Shown here: positions 26,601 through 35,622 of the stretch, in pieces | Layout: every line of letters starts with the position of its first letter | Position numbering within the stretch: the stretch's first letter is position 1 | From: a virus | Direction: 5' to 3' (one strand) | Virus record (IMG/VR): IMGVR_UViG_3300014962_000007 | Location: 1-58,897 of that record | Length of the DNA stretch: 58,897 bases | Translations under genes and position numbers: made by a program | The notes under the pieces: model-generated | What the model saw: only the letters and a program-made list of their open reading frames with translations | The model's database searches: none | Told to the model about the DNA's origin: nothing

Positions 26601-29339
26601 CGCAACCGTCGTGGCGATTTCAGTGCTTTGCTCGGTCAGCATACCCGCAGCGTTGCGGCGAATGCCCTCAACGAACGCGTCGGTCCCACCGGTCAACGGG
26701 ACACCCTGCATGATTTTGTTCATGCCCGGAATACCCAACTTCTCAAACGCCACCTCCATGGAAGCCATCGCTGCCGTACGAAGGGCGTTTTCTTGTGTAG
26801 TCAATTTGCGATATGCGAATACCCCGTTCTTCTCTGCTTCTTCGGCGCTGGAATATGAATTACCCTCACTGAACCGGCTCGTGCTGATCACGGCACTGCC
26901 GCCCTCAACCCACGCGTTATTGGCAGCGATAGCACCGTTGGTAAGCAGGGAGGTGACGGGGCCACCCACGTAGAACGAACCGAACGACTCGACGAGCGAC
27001 GCGATACCCGCAGCGACAGGGCGCTCCATGCCGACCAACTTCGACATGTCGGTGTCTTTGCCCTTGGCCAAAATGTCCTGCATTTTGGTCAGCGTGGACG
27101 TGTCGGCACCAAGGGCGTCCCCAACCCATTGCGCGGCACGAACCCCAACCCCTGCGAGGTCAGCCGCCGCCATATTCATGCCGGTCTTGATGGTACCAAA
27201 GATGTTGGTGTAGTCGGACGCCTTGATCTCCCCGGTCGGGACGACTGAGAACGCCATGCTCTTGGTCTTGATGGCCTCGGGAGCTTCTTTGAGGACGTTG
27301 GCGATCACACCGAACGTCATCTGATCTGCGCCCTTGAGCATTTGCTGACGCTGGCTGTCCGTGGCGTTGAGGTACGCACCAATGAACTGGTTGTACTCGG
27401 CCTTTGTAAGATTAGCCGGGTTGAAGTTCTTGTAGTCCGTGACGTTGCTCAGAATCTTATCCGTGACGTAGTTGGTCACGGTATCGTTGACTTTGACAAG
27501 TGAACCTGCATTGGCCGAAGCGGCGGCTTCTTCCTTGGTCTGCGTGGTAAACGAGCTTGTCTTACCAGTGTCAGGGTTTGTCCACTCGAATGTGGCACCA
27601 GACCCCAGCGTCTTGCGGGCCATGGTGAAGGCTTCACCAAACGTCGCTGCATTCTTGATCTTGGTCTTGGACTCAGCATCAGACAGAATCTGATATGTAT
27701 TACCGTCCGGTGCCTTGAAATAGGTCATACCCGTAGCCGCAGCGGCTTTTTGTGCCGCAATGGTAGACGCATACTTGGAGCCGTCAAATACCTTGTCGGC
27801 TGCAACCGCCCCAGTGGACTTGTCAACTGCAGTGCCAGAAGCGTCGCCGTTGGCCAGCGCTTTGGCCGCATCGTTATTGATCGGTAGCCCTTTGAACTGC
27901 CCCACGCTTAGGAAATGCTCATAGGGGTCTTGGTCTGCTTTGAGGCCATTGATCTTGGCGTATTCGTCAGCTTTGAACTCGGGGTTCATCGCCTCAACAA
28001 ACGCACGGTTACTTGTGAAATAGATAGGGTCAAGCGCCTGCGTCAGTTTATCAACCGAAGTTTTGACTTCTTCCGATGCTTTTGTATACCCCAGAGTGAT
28101 TTCATCATGCTTTGTCTGGAGGTTAGTCAGCGCAGTGTTGTACTCTTGTAGCTTGGGGCGGTAGAAATCTGCGTAATCTTTGTTGAGGCTGGTGGTATAC
28201 GCATCAGCGGCGTTCTTTGCTGCGGTTGCAGCATCGAAGTTTGCCCGTGTTTTGTCGTTGTTGTATGTGGCAATCGCCCGTTCAGCTATATCGGCAAGAC
28301 GCTTTTGCTCGTCCAGTCGTATATTAAGTTGCGATGCCATGTTGTTGTAATCGGCAGCGGCGGTTTTTTGGTCGTTCTCGTTGGCTTCAAGGAGCGTGGC
28401 TTTTTCCTTGTAGCGGGCCATGGCGGTGTCAGTAGCGGTCGTTGCGTCTTTGAATGCGCCGGTTACCGTATCGCCCAGCGCCTTCGACCCGGCTTTGAGC
28501 ATAGCCGCACGCACTACGTTTGTCGGATTGCCTCCAGTTAACGCTGCCGATGCAGTGCCCATAAGAATATCTGACAGGATGGCTGTTTGCGTGCTGGACA
28601 ACTTTCCGTTGGGGTCAATCTGTTTGATGATGTCGGTGGTGAGCCCCGTAGCCGCAATTGCCGCGTTGATCACACCAGCCGATACGTTACCTCCAGACAA
28701 CTCGGTAGTGACCGCAGCGGAAATAATACGTTGTGCGGCATTGGGTAATTGCCTGAACCCAGAGACTTGCCCAAGAATTGCAGGTACGGCAGCGCCCGCG
28801 CCACCTGTAAGCGCGGCCTTCAATGGGTCTTGGCCGGTAACGACAGCTACAGCGGCAGAGCCCGCCGCAGCCCCAGCAAGTTCAGCGGCGAGCGCTGAAC
28901 TTGTCGCCATCCCGGCTTCTTGGGCCGCAAGCATTGCAGCTTGGCTTCCTGAAGTGCCATATTCGACCCCCGCAGCCGCTTCACCTGCGTACGCGCCTGC
29001 CGCCTTACCCACGTAGGAGCCAACTTCCTGCACCACATAGGCTTTGGCAGTAGCTTCAAGCACATCGCCAAGGTCGCCCCCTTTGATGGCCACATCGGCC
29101 CCTTCAATGAGGGGGAGCGCCCACTGCATACCCGGCGTAGTGATTGCCGCTATTTGTGCAAGCGTTTTGACCGGATTATCTAACGCGGACTCAATAACCT
29201 GACCTACGGTCGTCATCACCGGGTCAATGACTTCGTCAACAACCCAGCTAACCGCATCTCCGACTGCATCAAAGACATCCCCTACGGCATCTACTACCGC
29301 ACCCACAGCGTTTCCCAGTTCCTCTACGGGATCACACAT
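23685..29339 (-). CDS. Giant virion protein with two tandem-repeat arrays and long coiled coil
   Basis: 1,884 residues. The N-terminal 300 residues contain an Ala/Val/Gly helix-rich region (VGAVVDAVGDVFDAVGD) suited to membrane insertion. Around 320-430 is a charged coiled coil. Hydrophobic Gly/Ala segments recur near 720-930. At about 1060-1285 there are four or more helical repeats of near 45 residues with the signature ARKYLTDLGYKSTDAEVKQF-VG. From 1286 to 1750 a coiled coil is built from a repeated unit of roughly 50-65 residues (AALQAAIDKVA, then GTTEANLKAQFATQI). It is probably an ejected internal virion protein forming part of the DNA channel. The ATG at 29339 follows GGAAGG. Confidence 0.75.
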   Translation of the reverse strand: MCDPVEELGNAVGAVVDAVGDVFDAVGDAVSWVVDEVIDPVMTTVGQVIESALDNPVKTLAQIAAITTPGMQWALPLIEGADVAIKGGDLGDVLEATAKAYVVQEVGSYVGKAAGAYAGEAAAGVEYGTSGSQAAMLAAQEAGMATSSALAAELAGAAAGSAAVAVVTGQDPLKAALTGGAGAAVPAILGQVSGFRQLPNAAQRIISAAVTTELSGGNVSAGVINAAIAATGLTTDIIKQIDPNGKLSSTQTAILSDILMGTASAALTGGNPTNVVRAAMLKAGSKALGDTVTGAFKDATTATDTAMARYKEKATLLEANENDQKTAAADYNNMASQLNIRLDEQKRLADIAERAIATYNNDKTRANFDAATAAKNAADAYTTSLNKDYADFYRPKLQEYNTALTNLQTKHDEITLGYTKASEEVKTSVDKLTQALDPIYFTSNRAFVEAMNPEFKADEYAKINGLKADQDPYEHFLSVGQFKGLPINNDAAKALANGDASGTAVDKSTGAVAADKVFDGSKYASTIAAQKAAAATGMTYFKAPDGNTYQILSDAESKTKIKNAATFGEAFTMARKTLGSGATFEWTNPDTGKTSSFTTQTKEEAAASANAGSLVKVNDTVTNYVTDKILSNVTDYKNFNPANLTKAEYNQFIGAYLNATDSQRQQMLKGADQMTFGVIANVLKEAPEAIKTKSMAFSVVPTGEIKASDYTNIFGTIKTGMNMAAADLAGVGVRAAQWVGDALGADTSTLTKMQDILAKGKDTDMSKLVGMERPVAAGIASLVESFGSFYVGGPVTSLLTNGAIAANNAWVEGGSAVISTSRFSEGNSYSSAEEAEKNGVFAYRKLTTQENALRTAAMASMEVAFEKLGIPGMNKIMQGVPLTGGTDAFVEGIRRNAAGMLTEQSTEIATTVAQLTFDKVSSFGLAQNATFADYARAVGDTIVSVAVTVGGSTSAATLLNNVRNASMVLRDESSIGVTPLTYNSVVAKDATGQNVTLAELLTANSIANFADPNANADLAKLTPVADLRSVVNLGDMNVKLGDLLNGTQTVSRTTDVLTESAVAEIFRASNFVPNDNTVKGFVGQPASTATFTNINKFVDQNKLDAKEVIEVAKKEGVTLTEAQAQQYVQQGDEAALSAKLASQLDPTATTFEEAKSFFAQRGYVPTDAEINQFVGARAEAAQATAIGEYVNPRQVTEAEARKYLTDLGYKSTDAEVKQFVGQVNESEQAKAIREYVDPRMVDEGEAKAAYDALGLKRPTQADVQKLLGQYSESELAGKAKANLDPARYNSIMEQLDTLAKQSGVDPAVLETIKKDLNSQITALGGDVSKLSGQVGTLQTDLAQTEKDILAEVAKNEQSGMTRDAALQKAIETVAASQKTDTATLTSKIAGVQTALGTEIKTLQSSLDKTKTDILTQVAQNEQAGMTRDAALQKAISDVAATQKTDTASLLTRLGTTEANLKAQFATQISGLDTKLTAAIADAKASGLAGDAALKAAIDKVAADQGTTAANLLAKIGTTEAALKSQFATQIAGVQTQISNVQASLTKAIADAQAAGLQGDAALQAAIDKVAGNLGTTKADLLAQMGTTEANLKAQFATQIGAVQQQVTDVQKAIADQMAAYEKAGLARDDALSLAVTTVANNLGTTKTDLLTKIGTTEANLKAQITGISADVQAKYDALTAEQKALAAQLQQQGVDLNTAIQQAQQQTQTQISGLTQDVQTKYDTLTQGQKDLATQLQQQGFDLNTAIQLARSESAAGFKDVFGQMATNQAATQKAIADAQAAAAADAEKTRQAQAAAALKTQRVGNLNSMMGMLTQAPDVSGQQVTVKAADPTKIGYIYDWNSIFANPSQEKMFASPYGAYAKGGVVGDDILDANEELLKILRG

Positions 29340-29835
29340 TGGCACCACCTTCCAATGTCATCTGTAAGACCACGCGCCCCTGTGCGGTCTTGGTTGTCTT
29401 CATCTCGTCTCCATCAGACTTGATTTTTTGGAACGCCTGACGCAGTATCCGAGTAATTGCCGGGCTACGGTAAATGGCAACGATTTCAGTAACTCCGCTG
29501 CTGACCAACCGTGTAAGCCCTTCAGCTACGTTGTCCACCATGTTTTGCATAGTATCGGCGTTCATCGCCCACACCATTGCTTTATTACTGTTTTCTCCCG
29601 AACCACGCTTGTACAAAAAGAAAGTATTCCCAATGATTGCCCCCTCGGCATTCATCTTTGAGATGGCCGCAGCAGTAGCTATCATCCAGATTTTGAAGTC
29701 TTTGGTTGGCCCGTTGCCGGGGTCGTTGGAGTGGTACGTGTGCAGAATCTGCCCGTAGTCCAACTGTTCTTTGCGGCTGTCAACAAGTTTCATGGGCGGT
29801 GCCGGTTTGTGGGGGTTGGTAGAGTTTACCGCCAA
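29332..29835 (-). CDS. Hypothetical virion-assembly protein
   Basis: 167 residues with an alpha/beta pattern: KDFKIWMIATAAAISKMN, GAIIGNTFFLYKRGS, KAMVWAMNADTMQNMVDNV, VTEIVAIYRSP, and a basic C-terminal helix (RILRQAFQKIKSDGDEMKTT). The position (just before ejected proteins, after the nozzle) and the alternation are like the small acetyltransferase-like assembly protein of T7-type phages, but I see no acetyl-CoA loop, so this is only a suggestion. It overlaps the start of the giant gene by eight bases. Confidence 0.6.
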   Translation of the reverse strand: MAVNSTNPHKPAPPMKLVDSRKEQLDYGQILHTYHSNDPGNGPTKDFKIWMIATAAAISKMNAEGAIIGNTFFLYKRGSGENSNKAMVWAMNADTMQNMVDNVAEGLTRLVSSGVTEIVAIYRSPAITRILRQAFQKIKSDGDEMKTTKTAQGRVVLQMTLEGGANV

Positions 29836-29858
29836 GACGCCTCACCGTATACCCCCAG

Positions 29859-30536
29859 TTACACGGCGCTCACGAATGATAGCGTGGCCACCACTGACGG
29901 GATTGAAGGCATGGCGAACGGAGAAGTTCGCGCGGCGTAGGCTTCCATGTAAACGCCGCTGGTCGTGGCGGGCACGTAGGCTTGGGATACCGCAGCCCAC
30001 ATTTCCACAGTGTCTTGTGCAGCGAGTTCGACGTAGAAGTTGGCCGCAGCGATTACATACCCGTCACTGGAGCCGTGCTTCGAGGTAATGTCCCACTTGC
30101 TGCCGGTGCCGGGAACGTCCACACCGTTCCTGCGCAGCCAGACGTATGCCGTGTGAATCTGCGAGTCCGTGTTGGCAAACTGGATGCTGAACTGATAGTT
30201 ATAGATGCCCGGCTGCTGTACCGCGATACCGTCGGTGCCATCGTTGGTGCACACAGACAAGAAGTCGTTTTGGTCGAACGTGATTTGCGTAGCAGTATTG
30301 GCTGTAAACGTCTTATCCGTTGTGCGTTGGATGGCAGCGTACGGGTAGTACAGGTAGCCACCACCGGGCAGGGCGTCACCAAGCGCAGGGCTGATGAGCG
30401 AGTTGTACGACTGCGCGAGGCGGTTGTAGAACAGGCGGTGGACGTTGTTCAGTTGATCTTGATACGGGCGATCGTACGCATCCGTCGCCTGCGGTAGGGC
30501 AGGCGGGGCGACCTTCTGAATGACCGCTGCACTCAT
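29859..30536 (-). CDS. Jelly-roll (TNF/C1q-like) virion protein
   Basis: 225 residues. The C-terminal 150 residues have the beta pattern of a C1q/TNF jelly roll: GIYNYQFSIQFANTDSQIHT, TAYVWLRRNGVDVPGTGSKW, YVIAAANFYVELAAQDTVEM. The N-terminus (PQATDAYDRPYQDQLNNVHR) is helical and probably the attachment part. Such trimeric heads cap phage tail tips or decorate capsids. The start shares an ATGA with the nozzle gene, so the two are co-translated and it probably sits near the tail tip. Confidence 0.7.
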   Translation of the reverse strand: MSAAVIQKVAPPALPQATDAYDRPYQDQLNNVHRLFYNRLAQSYNSLISPALGDALPGGGYLYYPYAAIQRTTDKTFTANTATQITFDQNDFLSVCTNDGTDGIAVQQPGIYNYQFSIQFANTDSQIHTAYVWLRRNGVDVPGTGSKWDITSKHGSSDGYVIAAANFYVELAAQDTVEMWAAVSQAYVPATTSGVYMEAYAARTSPFAMPSIPSVVATLSFVSAV

Positions 30537-32638
30537 CGTTTACCGTCCGCACGCATGTCGATGCGGGGGGAGCCCAACTGCCAATTCACGCCAAGCTCCG
30601 TGGACTCTACCTTCATGGCCATCTGACGACCACGCACCCGAGTGAAAATCTGGCCAGTGAACTGCTCAATCGGCAGCACCGCTGTGCGAGTGACAGAGGC
30701 AAAGCTCTGGTTGGCCACTGAGTGGTTGGCGTTGATCGCTTGGTTGACAGAGTACCCAGACCCCGAGTTCTTCAGGGGCAACAGGTACATGGTCATGTTG
30801 GGGTTCTCAGCCGTTGACCCAGCAAACGTCACGTCGGGCAGCACGCGCCACACAAACATGAACTGATGCCCATCATCAAGGTCAAATTCGGCGGACGTGA
30901 TCGACGCAGTGATCGGCATTGGAGTGCCGGTCATATTGTCATCGACACCTTCCTCGTGGTTCACGAGGTTGTTGGCGTAAGTTGCAGCCAATGGGTAGTT
31001 GCGCAGCCCGGAATCTAGCCATGCCGTACGCGCCATGGTGCCGTAGTACCAGACATTCTCGGCGTAGTTGTAGATGACGTACTTGTCGATGTCGGTGGAA
31101 TTCTCCGAGCAGTAGAACCACCACACCTCGTTGAAGCCCTCGTTGGTACCAGCGAACACTTGGGCGTACTGCTGAATGTTGATGTCCTCGAAGATGAACT
31201 TGCGCAGGTCACAGTTGAGGGTCTGGGTGCGACCATCGTACTTGTAGAACTTGTCCTTACCCATCCAGTAGGACACACCGTTGGCATACGCCACAGCGTT
31301 CTGACCGACGATCGAGATGTTCTCGCCAACAAGTTGACCACCCCAAACAATCGGGGCTCCGACGTACTGAAGGGAATACAGGGCGGCGTCAGTCCACACC
31401 AGAACTTCTTGACGTGCCTGTATGGCGGTGATGATTTCAGAACCACGCGACAAGCGGAGGAACCCCGCTTGGTTAGTCGGGGCGGGGGTCCAGTTGAACG
31501 GGTCTTCCTGATCGCACCAGCGGATCAACATGGGATCAACCGTGGTCGATCCGTAGTCGTTGCAACCGAACGCAAACACGAAACGGCTGATGTCCGACAC
31601 GAGTAGATAGTTTTGCTTGCTCGGGACATCCGTTGCCCCACCAAAGTCAGAGAGCTTGTACGCATTTGGTGCGATTCGGTAGACGCCGGTTCCAGCCATT
31701 GTCACGTTAACCAGCGCACCTGCGGGTGTGCTTGATATGTTGAATGTTATGCCCGACGCATTGCGGACATAGTACAGTTGCCCCGGAACAATCCCCGCAG
31801 GCAGGGTTGCAGAGGCGTCGGGGATGATGCGAATTGGCATACCGTCAGGGTATACGGCGCTGGCCGTGATGACCGTTGGGCTGGCAACCGATGCTGAAAT
31901 CGTGTCGCCGCCAAGCGTCACGCTTGCATCCCAGTAATAAATGCTGTTGCCATGCGGCCCAAAGATCAAGTCTTCGCCAAAGTTTTGCTGACTCCACAGA
32001 CGGATCGCTTCTGTAGAGCTCGTACCGACACCCCAAGTGCCAGAGCCCCACGCGCCTGCGCCCCAGCCCAGAAGTGGAACAACGTACGCTGGGCCGGTGC
32101 TGACTTGATAGACGGCGTACACCGTGCCGCCAAGACCAGAACCGCTAGCATTTGCCGCAGTGCCAGTGTCAATCGTGTACGTGTTAGTTCCAGAAATCGT
32201 CAACTGGTACTGGCCGTAAATGGTTATGCCGTTTACGGTGACCGCCGGATAGAAGGCAACAAAGTCCCCGTCGTTGTAGGCGCTGCCAGCATCCGTCACC
32301 TCAACAATCGGAGACCCACTGGTGGTTTCAAACGGGTTGGTCAGTGTCGAGGCGTCGCGGATTGGCGTGATGTCGTTGTAGACACCGCCCGACTCGATGT
32401 AAAACTTCAGGTTCGTGCCGACACCAACAAGGCTTTCGCCCGCAAGTGTGGCCCAGTTCCATAGGGACCGGCACACACCAAGAAACGTCTTTGTAGAAAT
32501 GCGCGTCCACCCGCCGATCTTTTCTGGCGTTCCTTGACGGAAGCGAATTTTGTCGCTTTCATACCATCCACCTTCGTTGGTATAGCGAGTGTTCTCCCGG
32601 TTGACACCGGGCCTAAGAAGTAGCTTTTTGAGTGGCAT
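30533..32638 (-). CDS. Tail nozzle / P22 gp10-like stabilisation protein
   Basis: 701 residues, beta-rich. It begins RPGVNRENTRYTNEGGWYESDKIRFRQG-type sequence, repeats short Trp/Gly blades (GWGAGAWGSGTWGVG, FIYYWDAS), and ends RQMAMKVESTELGVNWQLGS followed by PRIDMRADGKR, a C-terminus very common in podoviral tail nozzle proteins (P22 gp10, T7 gp12 type). It forms the hexameric lower tail channel on the adaptor ring. An immunoglobulin-like or fibronectin-like insertion seems present around residue 90-160 (VEVTDAGSAYNDGDFV, TISGTNTYTID). The upstream gene is the holin. Confidence 0.82.
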   Translation of the reverse strand: MPLKKLLLRPGVNRENTRYTNEGGWYESDKIRFRQGTPEKIGGWTRISTKTFLGVCRSLWNWATLAGESLVGVGTNLKFYIESGGVYNDITPIRDASTLTNPFETTSGSPIVEVTDAGSAYNDGDFVAFYPAVTVNGITIYGQYQLTISGTNTYTIDTGTAANASGSGLGGTVYAVYQVSTGPAYVVPLLGWGAGAWGSGTWGVGTSSTEAIRLWSQQNFGEDLIFGPHGNSIYYWDASVTLGGDTISASVASPTVITASAVYPDGMPIRIIPDASATLPAGIVPGQLYYVRNASGITFNISSTPAGALVNVTMAGTGVYRIAPNAYKLSDFGGATDVPSKQNYLLVSDISRFVFAFGCNDYGSTTVDPMLIRWCDQEDPFNWTPAPTNQAGFLRLSRGSEIITAIQARQEVLVWTDAALYSLQYVGAPIVWGGQLVGENISIVGQNAVAYANGVSYWMGKDKFYKYDGRTQTLNCDLRKFIFEDINIQQYAQVFAGTNEGFNEVWWFYCSENSTDIDKYVIYNYAENVWYYGTMARTAWLDSGLRNYPLAATYANNLVNHEEGVDDNMTGTPMPITASITSAEFDLDDGHQFMFVWRVLPDVTFAGSTAENPNMTMYLLPLKNSGSGYSVNQAINANHSVANQSFASVTRTAVLPIEQFTGQIFTRVRGRQMAMKVESTELGVNWQLGSPRIDMRADGKR

Positions 32639-32647
32639 AGAGCACCT

Positions 32648-33064
32648 TTACCTGCCGGCAACGCCTTTGGTTTTCTCAAAAGACCGCATCCCAGCGATGC
32701 CCAATATACCCGATAGTATCACCCACAGCTGGTCGGCGTCCAGCGGCTTAGGCGGTCCCATCTCCTTGGGAATCCAGCCCATCCCCTGCAGGTAGGTCCA
32801 TCCCCAAAGCATCAAGGGATACAGCAAGAACTGATAGGCCATGGCCGCAGCGCCGATCCACCCAATCGCTGGCCTCCAGCCTGCGACGAAGATGCTGCTG
32901 TGCTGGGCCTCTGTGCGGTTGACCTCGATCTGAGCAAGATCAATCGACTGATCAAGTTCCTTGGCCCGAAGCTCAAGTTCCAGCCGCTCCTTGTCGGATG
33001 TGTGCAAATCCCCGATGACCTTGCCAACGGAGTCAATGACGGTGCCGATGCCCAGCAGGTTCAT
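32648..33064 (-). CDS. Holin, GTA three-helix type
   Basis: 138 residues. A charged N-terminal helix (SDKERLELELRAKELDQSID) leads into FVAGWRPAIGWIGAAAM, a hallmark of the GTA_holin_3TM family. Membrane segments lie at about 67-90 and 112-126. The protein would sit in the inner membrane and release or activate the endolysin. Its start overlaps the endolysin stop by ATGA, giving an endolysin-then-holin order. I found no Rz/Rz1 spanin pair nearby. Confidence 0.85.
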   Translation of the reverse strand: MNLLGIGTVIDSVGKVIGDLHTSDKERLELELRAKELDQSIDLAQIEVNRTEAQHSSIFVAGWRPAIGWIGAAAMAYQFLLYPLMLWGWTYLQGMGWIPKEMGPPKPLDADQLWVILSGILGIAGMRSFEKTKGVAGR

Positions 33065-33567
33065 GCTTTCAGTCCGTTGAGGGTGCGATTGATCCAGCCT
33101 AGCAGAAACTTCATCTGGGTGCGATCGCGCTGCACGATGTCGCGGTAGCGTGTGATCTTGGCAATCGCATAGGACAGCACGAACTTTTCCGGGTCTGCAG
33201 CATTGAGCGCGGCAACCGTACGGGGACCGATCGCACCATCCGGTGTTGCCCCAACAACCAGCTGGGCCAAAACCTTGGCAGGTCGCCCGGTGTTGACGTA
33301 AAAGTTAAAGATGTCGGAGGCCACGGCCTGATGCGTGATCTCGTCGCCCCGGATGTCATCCCAGAAGTGCCGTTTGTAGAAGTCCCGAACCACTTGAGCA
33401 GACGGAGTGCCACCAGAGTCAATGACGCCCCAACCGGACCAGTTTGGATGCATGTTTCGTGCAATACCCGCGTATGTCTGCCCGCCCCAGTCACCCGAGA
33501 CGGTGTGCAACACATAACCCCCTTCATCACGGATCATGCGCTCAAACGCGGGATTGAAGTCAGCCAT
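33061..33567 (-). CDS. Endolysin, GH108 muramidase with peptidoglycan-binding domain
   Basis: 168 residues. It begins with FNPAFERMIRDEGGYVLH, in which E15 of DEGGY is the catalytic glutamate of glycoside hydrolase family 108 (N-acetylmuramidase). The domain continues with GGQTYAGIARNMHP and VRDFYKRHFWDDIRGD. From about 90, VASDIFNFYVNTGRPAKVLA and GATPDGAIGPRTVAALN match the associated peptidoglycan-binding_3 domain. It cleaves the cell wall glycan at the end of infection. No signal peptide is seen, so export needs the holin. It overlaps the long fibre gene by eight bases. Confidence 0.92.
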   Translation of the reverse strand: MADFNPAFERMIRDEGGYVLHTVSGDWGGQTYAGIARNMHPNWSGWGVIDSGGTPSAQVVRDFYKRHFWDDIRGDEITHQAVASDIFNFYVNTGRPAKVLAQLVVGATPDGAIGPRTVAALNAADPEKFVLSYAIAKITRYRDIVQRDRTQMKFLLGWINRTLNGLKA

Positions 33568-35620
33568 AGAACATCATAAACATATTGCCCGAACCTTGCA
33601 TCGGGTTGGCAGTGAAGATGACGTTTAGGTTGTTTCCGCCATCTGTCGAATTTGCACCGACATAGAACCTGTTTGCCTGATTGACAACAATATCCTGTAC
33701 GCTCATATAGTCAATGGCGGTCGTGGCTTCCGTCAAATTAATAATGCGTTGCGTCCCTGCTGTTTGAGACTTAACAGTGACGACGTTTCCAGAAGTCCCG
33801 GTAACAGTCCATTTTTGTATGGTTCCTTGATCTGCAGAGAACTCAATCGTATGAGCAACAGGCTTTGTAGAAGCAAGCTCTGTAAAACTATTACTTCCAG
33901 CAATACGAAGAGTGGATATCCCGGTAGCGCCAGCAATGGTCAGCTTGTTGTATGAAAGATCGCCACCAGTAAAAGTTCTTGACGAAGTACCAGTGTTAGA
34001 CGCAACAATGTTTGCTGTGTTTTTATTGAACGTAAGGTTTGTTCCTCCAATATTCCAAGTAGTAACAACAGACGCCCCTGTAACTGTCCATGTACCGGAA
34101 CCCATGGTTAAGGTTCTTACATTATCATTGTTTGAGGAAAAATGTGTACACGTTACATTATACCCATTTGCATCAAACGTACCTCCAGTCAAATATAAAC
34201 CAGTAAAAAAGATACCAGACTCTGTTAGCGCATCCAACAATCTAAATGTCCCACCAACCGTATTTACATGGATTAGTACCGGGAATGTTAAACCTGCGCT
34301 GGTTAGAGTTGTTGTTCCGCCACGCGTATAAAAATAAATAATACCTGTGGTCGAAGACAAAGTGAGCGATGAACTCAAAGTCAACGATCCAAACAAATAA
34401 GCAAGATTGTTAATACTTACAGTAAGGCTCGTTGTCCTGCTGGAAAAATCAATCGCTCCGGTGTTATACCCAGCAATATCTAATGATGTTGGGGTCGGGC
34501 TATTGTCAATAACCGCTGTATCTTGCGCCAATGGAAAATTGTTATTGCTACCCCCACCACCTGATGTAAGCGCCCAAGAAGAAGAGCCGCCCCACGTTGT
34601 GTTTGTTCCAACCCTATAAACAGTCTTTGCAGCTGGAAACGTAATCCCAGAGTTGCCGCCAAGATTTCCTGCACGGGTAGGACTTGCGCCTGCTGCTGCG
34701 CCAGCAAGCGTTATGTCTCCAAAGTCACAATCGTTTGCTGAAATGCTTGCCGCAGTTATGGTTCTTGTTGTTCCTAATGTGTCAGATTGCAATGCTCCAC
34801 GCTGAATTGCGGAAGAGCCCGCACAGGTGAGCGCCCCACTTACTGTCTGGTTGCTATCAAACGTAAGGGTGCTTGTGCCTGTTGCGCTTGCAGTCAAGGA
34901 CAGGTTATTAAATGTATTTGCACCAGTAATTGCCCTTGTTCCAGCGGTTGTGCCTGTAAATGAAACATTGTAAAAAGTAACGCCAGCCCCGGCAACAGTG
35001 GGGCTCGCTGAAGTTAAGTTTATTTGTGACGTTCCCGCAGAGAATGTAAGGCTACCGGTGTTGGAAAAATTAACTACAGAAGTATTATTGCCACTCAAAC
35101 TTACAGTGCTTGACCCAAGAGTAATTGACCTTGTGTTACTAGAGTTAGATGTTAAAGTCGCTGCTGTTACGCTGTAGTTTGCTGTGGCAAATGTTCCTTG
35201 CGATACGTTAATACCTCTGGTGCTGGTGTTTATTGCGTCACCGAGAGTGATGGTAATGCCGCTGCCGTCTACAACCACGCCACTAAAAGTTTTTCCAGCA
35301 GTGGTAAGTGTCCCAGTGCCAGTAAAAGTCATCGTTCCAGTGTGCGAGTAGGTCATTCCCGCAACCAAAGTCACGCCTCCCGCAACGGTAATTGCAGCAG
35401 ACCCGGTAAGGGTGCCCGCAAAACCGGTGCAAGTAATGCTCTTAGCCCCAGTGTTGCCAGCAGCAATCGTGCAAGTTCCTGTGGACAGGTTAGTGAAGAA
35501 CACATCATCGGCGGTTGTAGGAACCGATTGGCCCCCAGCCCCACCTGACGTAGCCGCCCACTTGGTTCCGGCTGTGCCATCCCAGCTTGCCGTTCCGCCA
35601 ACCCAATATCGGTTTGCCAT
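33560..35620 (-). CDS. Beta-helical fibre or appendage protein, AT-rich gene
   Basis: 686 residues, mostly Thr/Ser/Gly/Asn beta sequence. It opens MANRYWVGGTASWDGTAGTK, an opening found in many phage appendage proteins, then runs of short strands (ITVAGGVTLVAGMTYS, TFSGVVVDGSGITITLG, GTSTLTFDSNQTVSGAL) that suggest a right-handed parallel beta-helix. A second RVGTNTTWGGSSSWALTSGG near residue 330 repeats the opening motif, so the gene may derive from a duplication. The gene is visibly richer in A and T than its neighbours. Likely a receptor-binding or depolymerase-like fibre; no catalytic residues identified. The upstream TTG at 35626 is an alternative start. Confidence 0.7.
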   Translation of the reverse strand: MANRYWVGGTASWDGTAGTKWAATSGGAGGQSVPTTADDVFFTNLSTGTCTIAAGNTGAKSITCTGFAGTLTGSAAITVAGGVTLVAGMTYSHTGTMTFTGTGTLTTAGKTFSGVVVDGSGITITLGDAINTSTRGINVSQGTFATANYSVTAATLTSNSSNTRSITLGSSTVSLSGNNTSVVNFSNTGSLTFSAGTSQINLTSASPTVAGAGVTFYNVSFTGTTAGTRAITGANTFNNLSLTASATGTSTLTFDSNQTVSGALTCAGSSAIQRGALQSDTLGTTRTITAASISANDCDFGDITLAGAAAGASPTRAGNLGGNSGITFPAAKTVYRVGTNTTWGGSSSWALTSGGGGSNNNFPLAQDTAVIDNSPTPTSLDIAGYNTGAIDFSSRTTSLTVSINNLAYLFGSLTLSSSLTLSSTTGIIYFYTRGGTTTLTSAGLTFPVLIHVNTVGGTFRLLDALTESGIFFTGLYLTGGTFDANGYNVTCTHFSSNNDNVRTLTMGSGTWTVTGASVVTTWNIGGTNLTFNKNTANIVASNTGTSSRTFTGGDLSYNKLTIAGATGISTLRIAGSNSFTELASTKPVAHTIEFSADQGTIQKWTVTGTSGNVVTVKSQTAGTQRIINLTEATTAIDYMSVQDIVVNQANRFYVGANSTDGGNNLNVIFTANPMQGSGNMFMMFYG

Positions 35621-35622
35621 AT

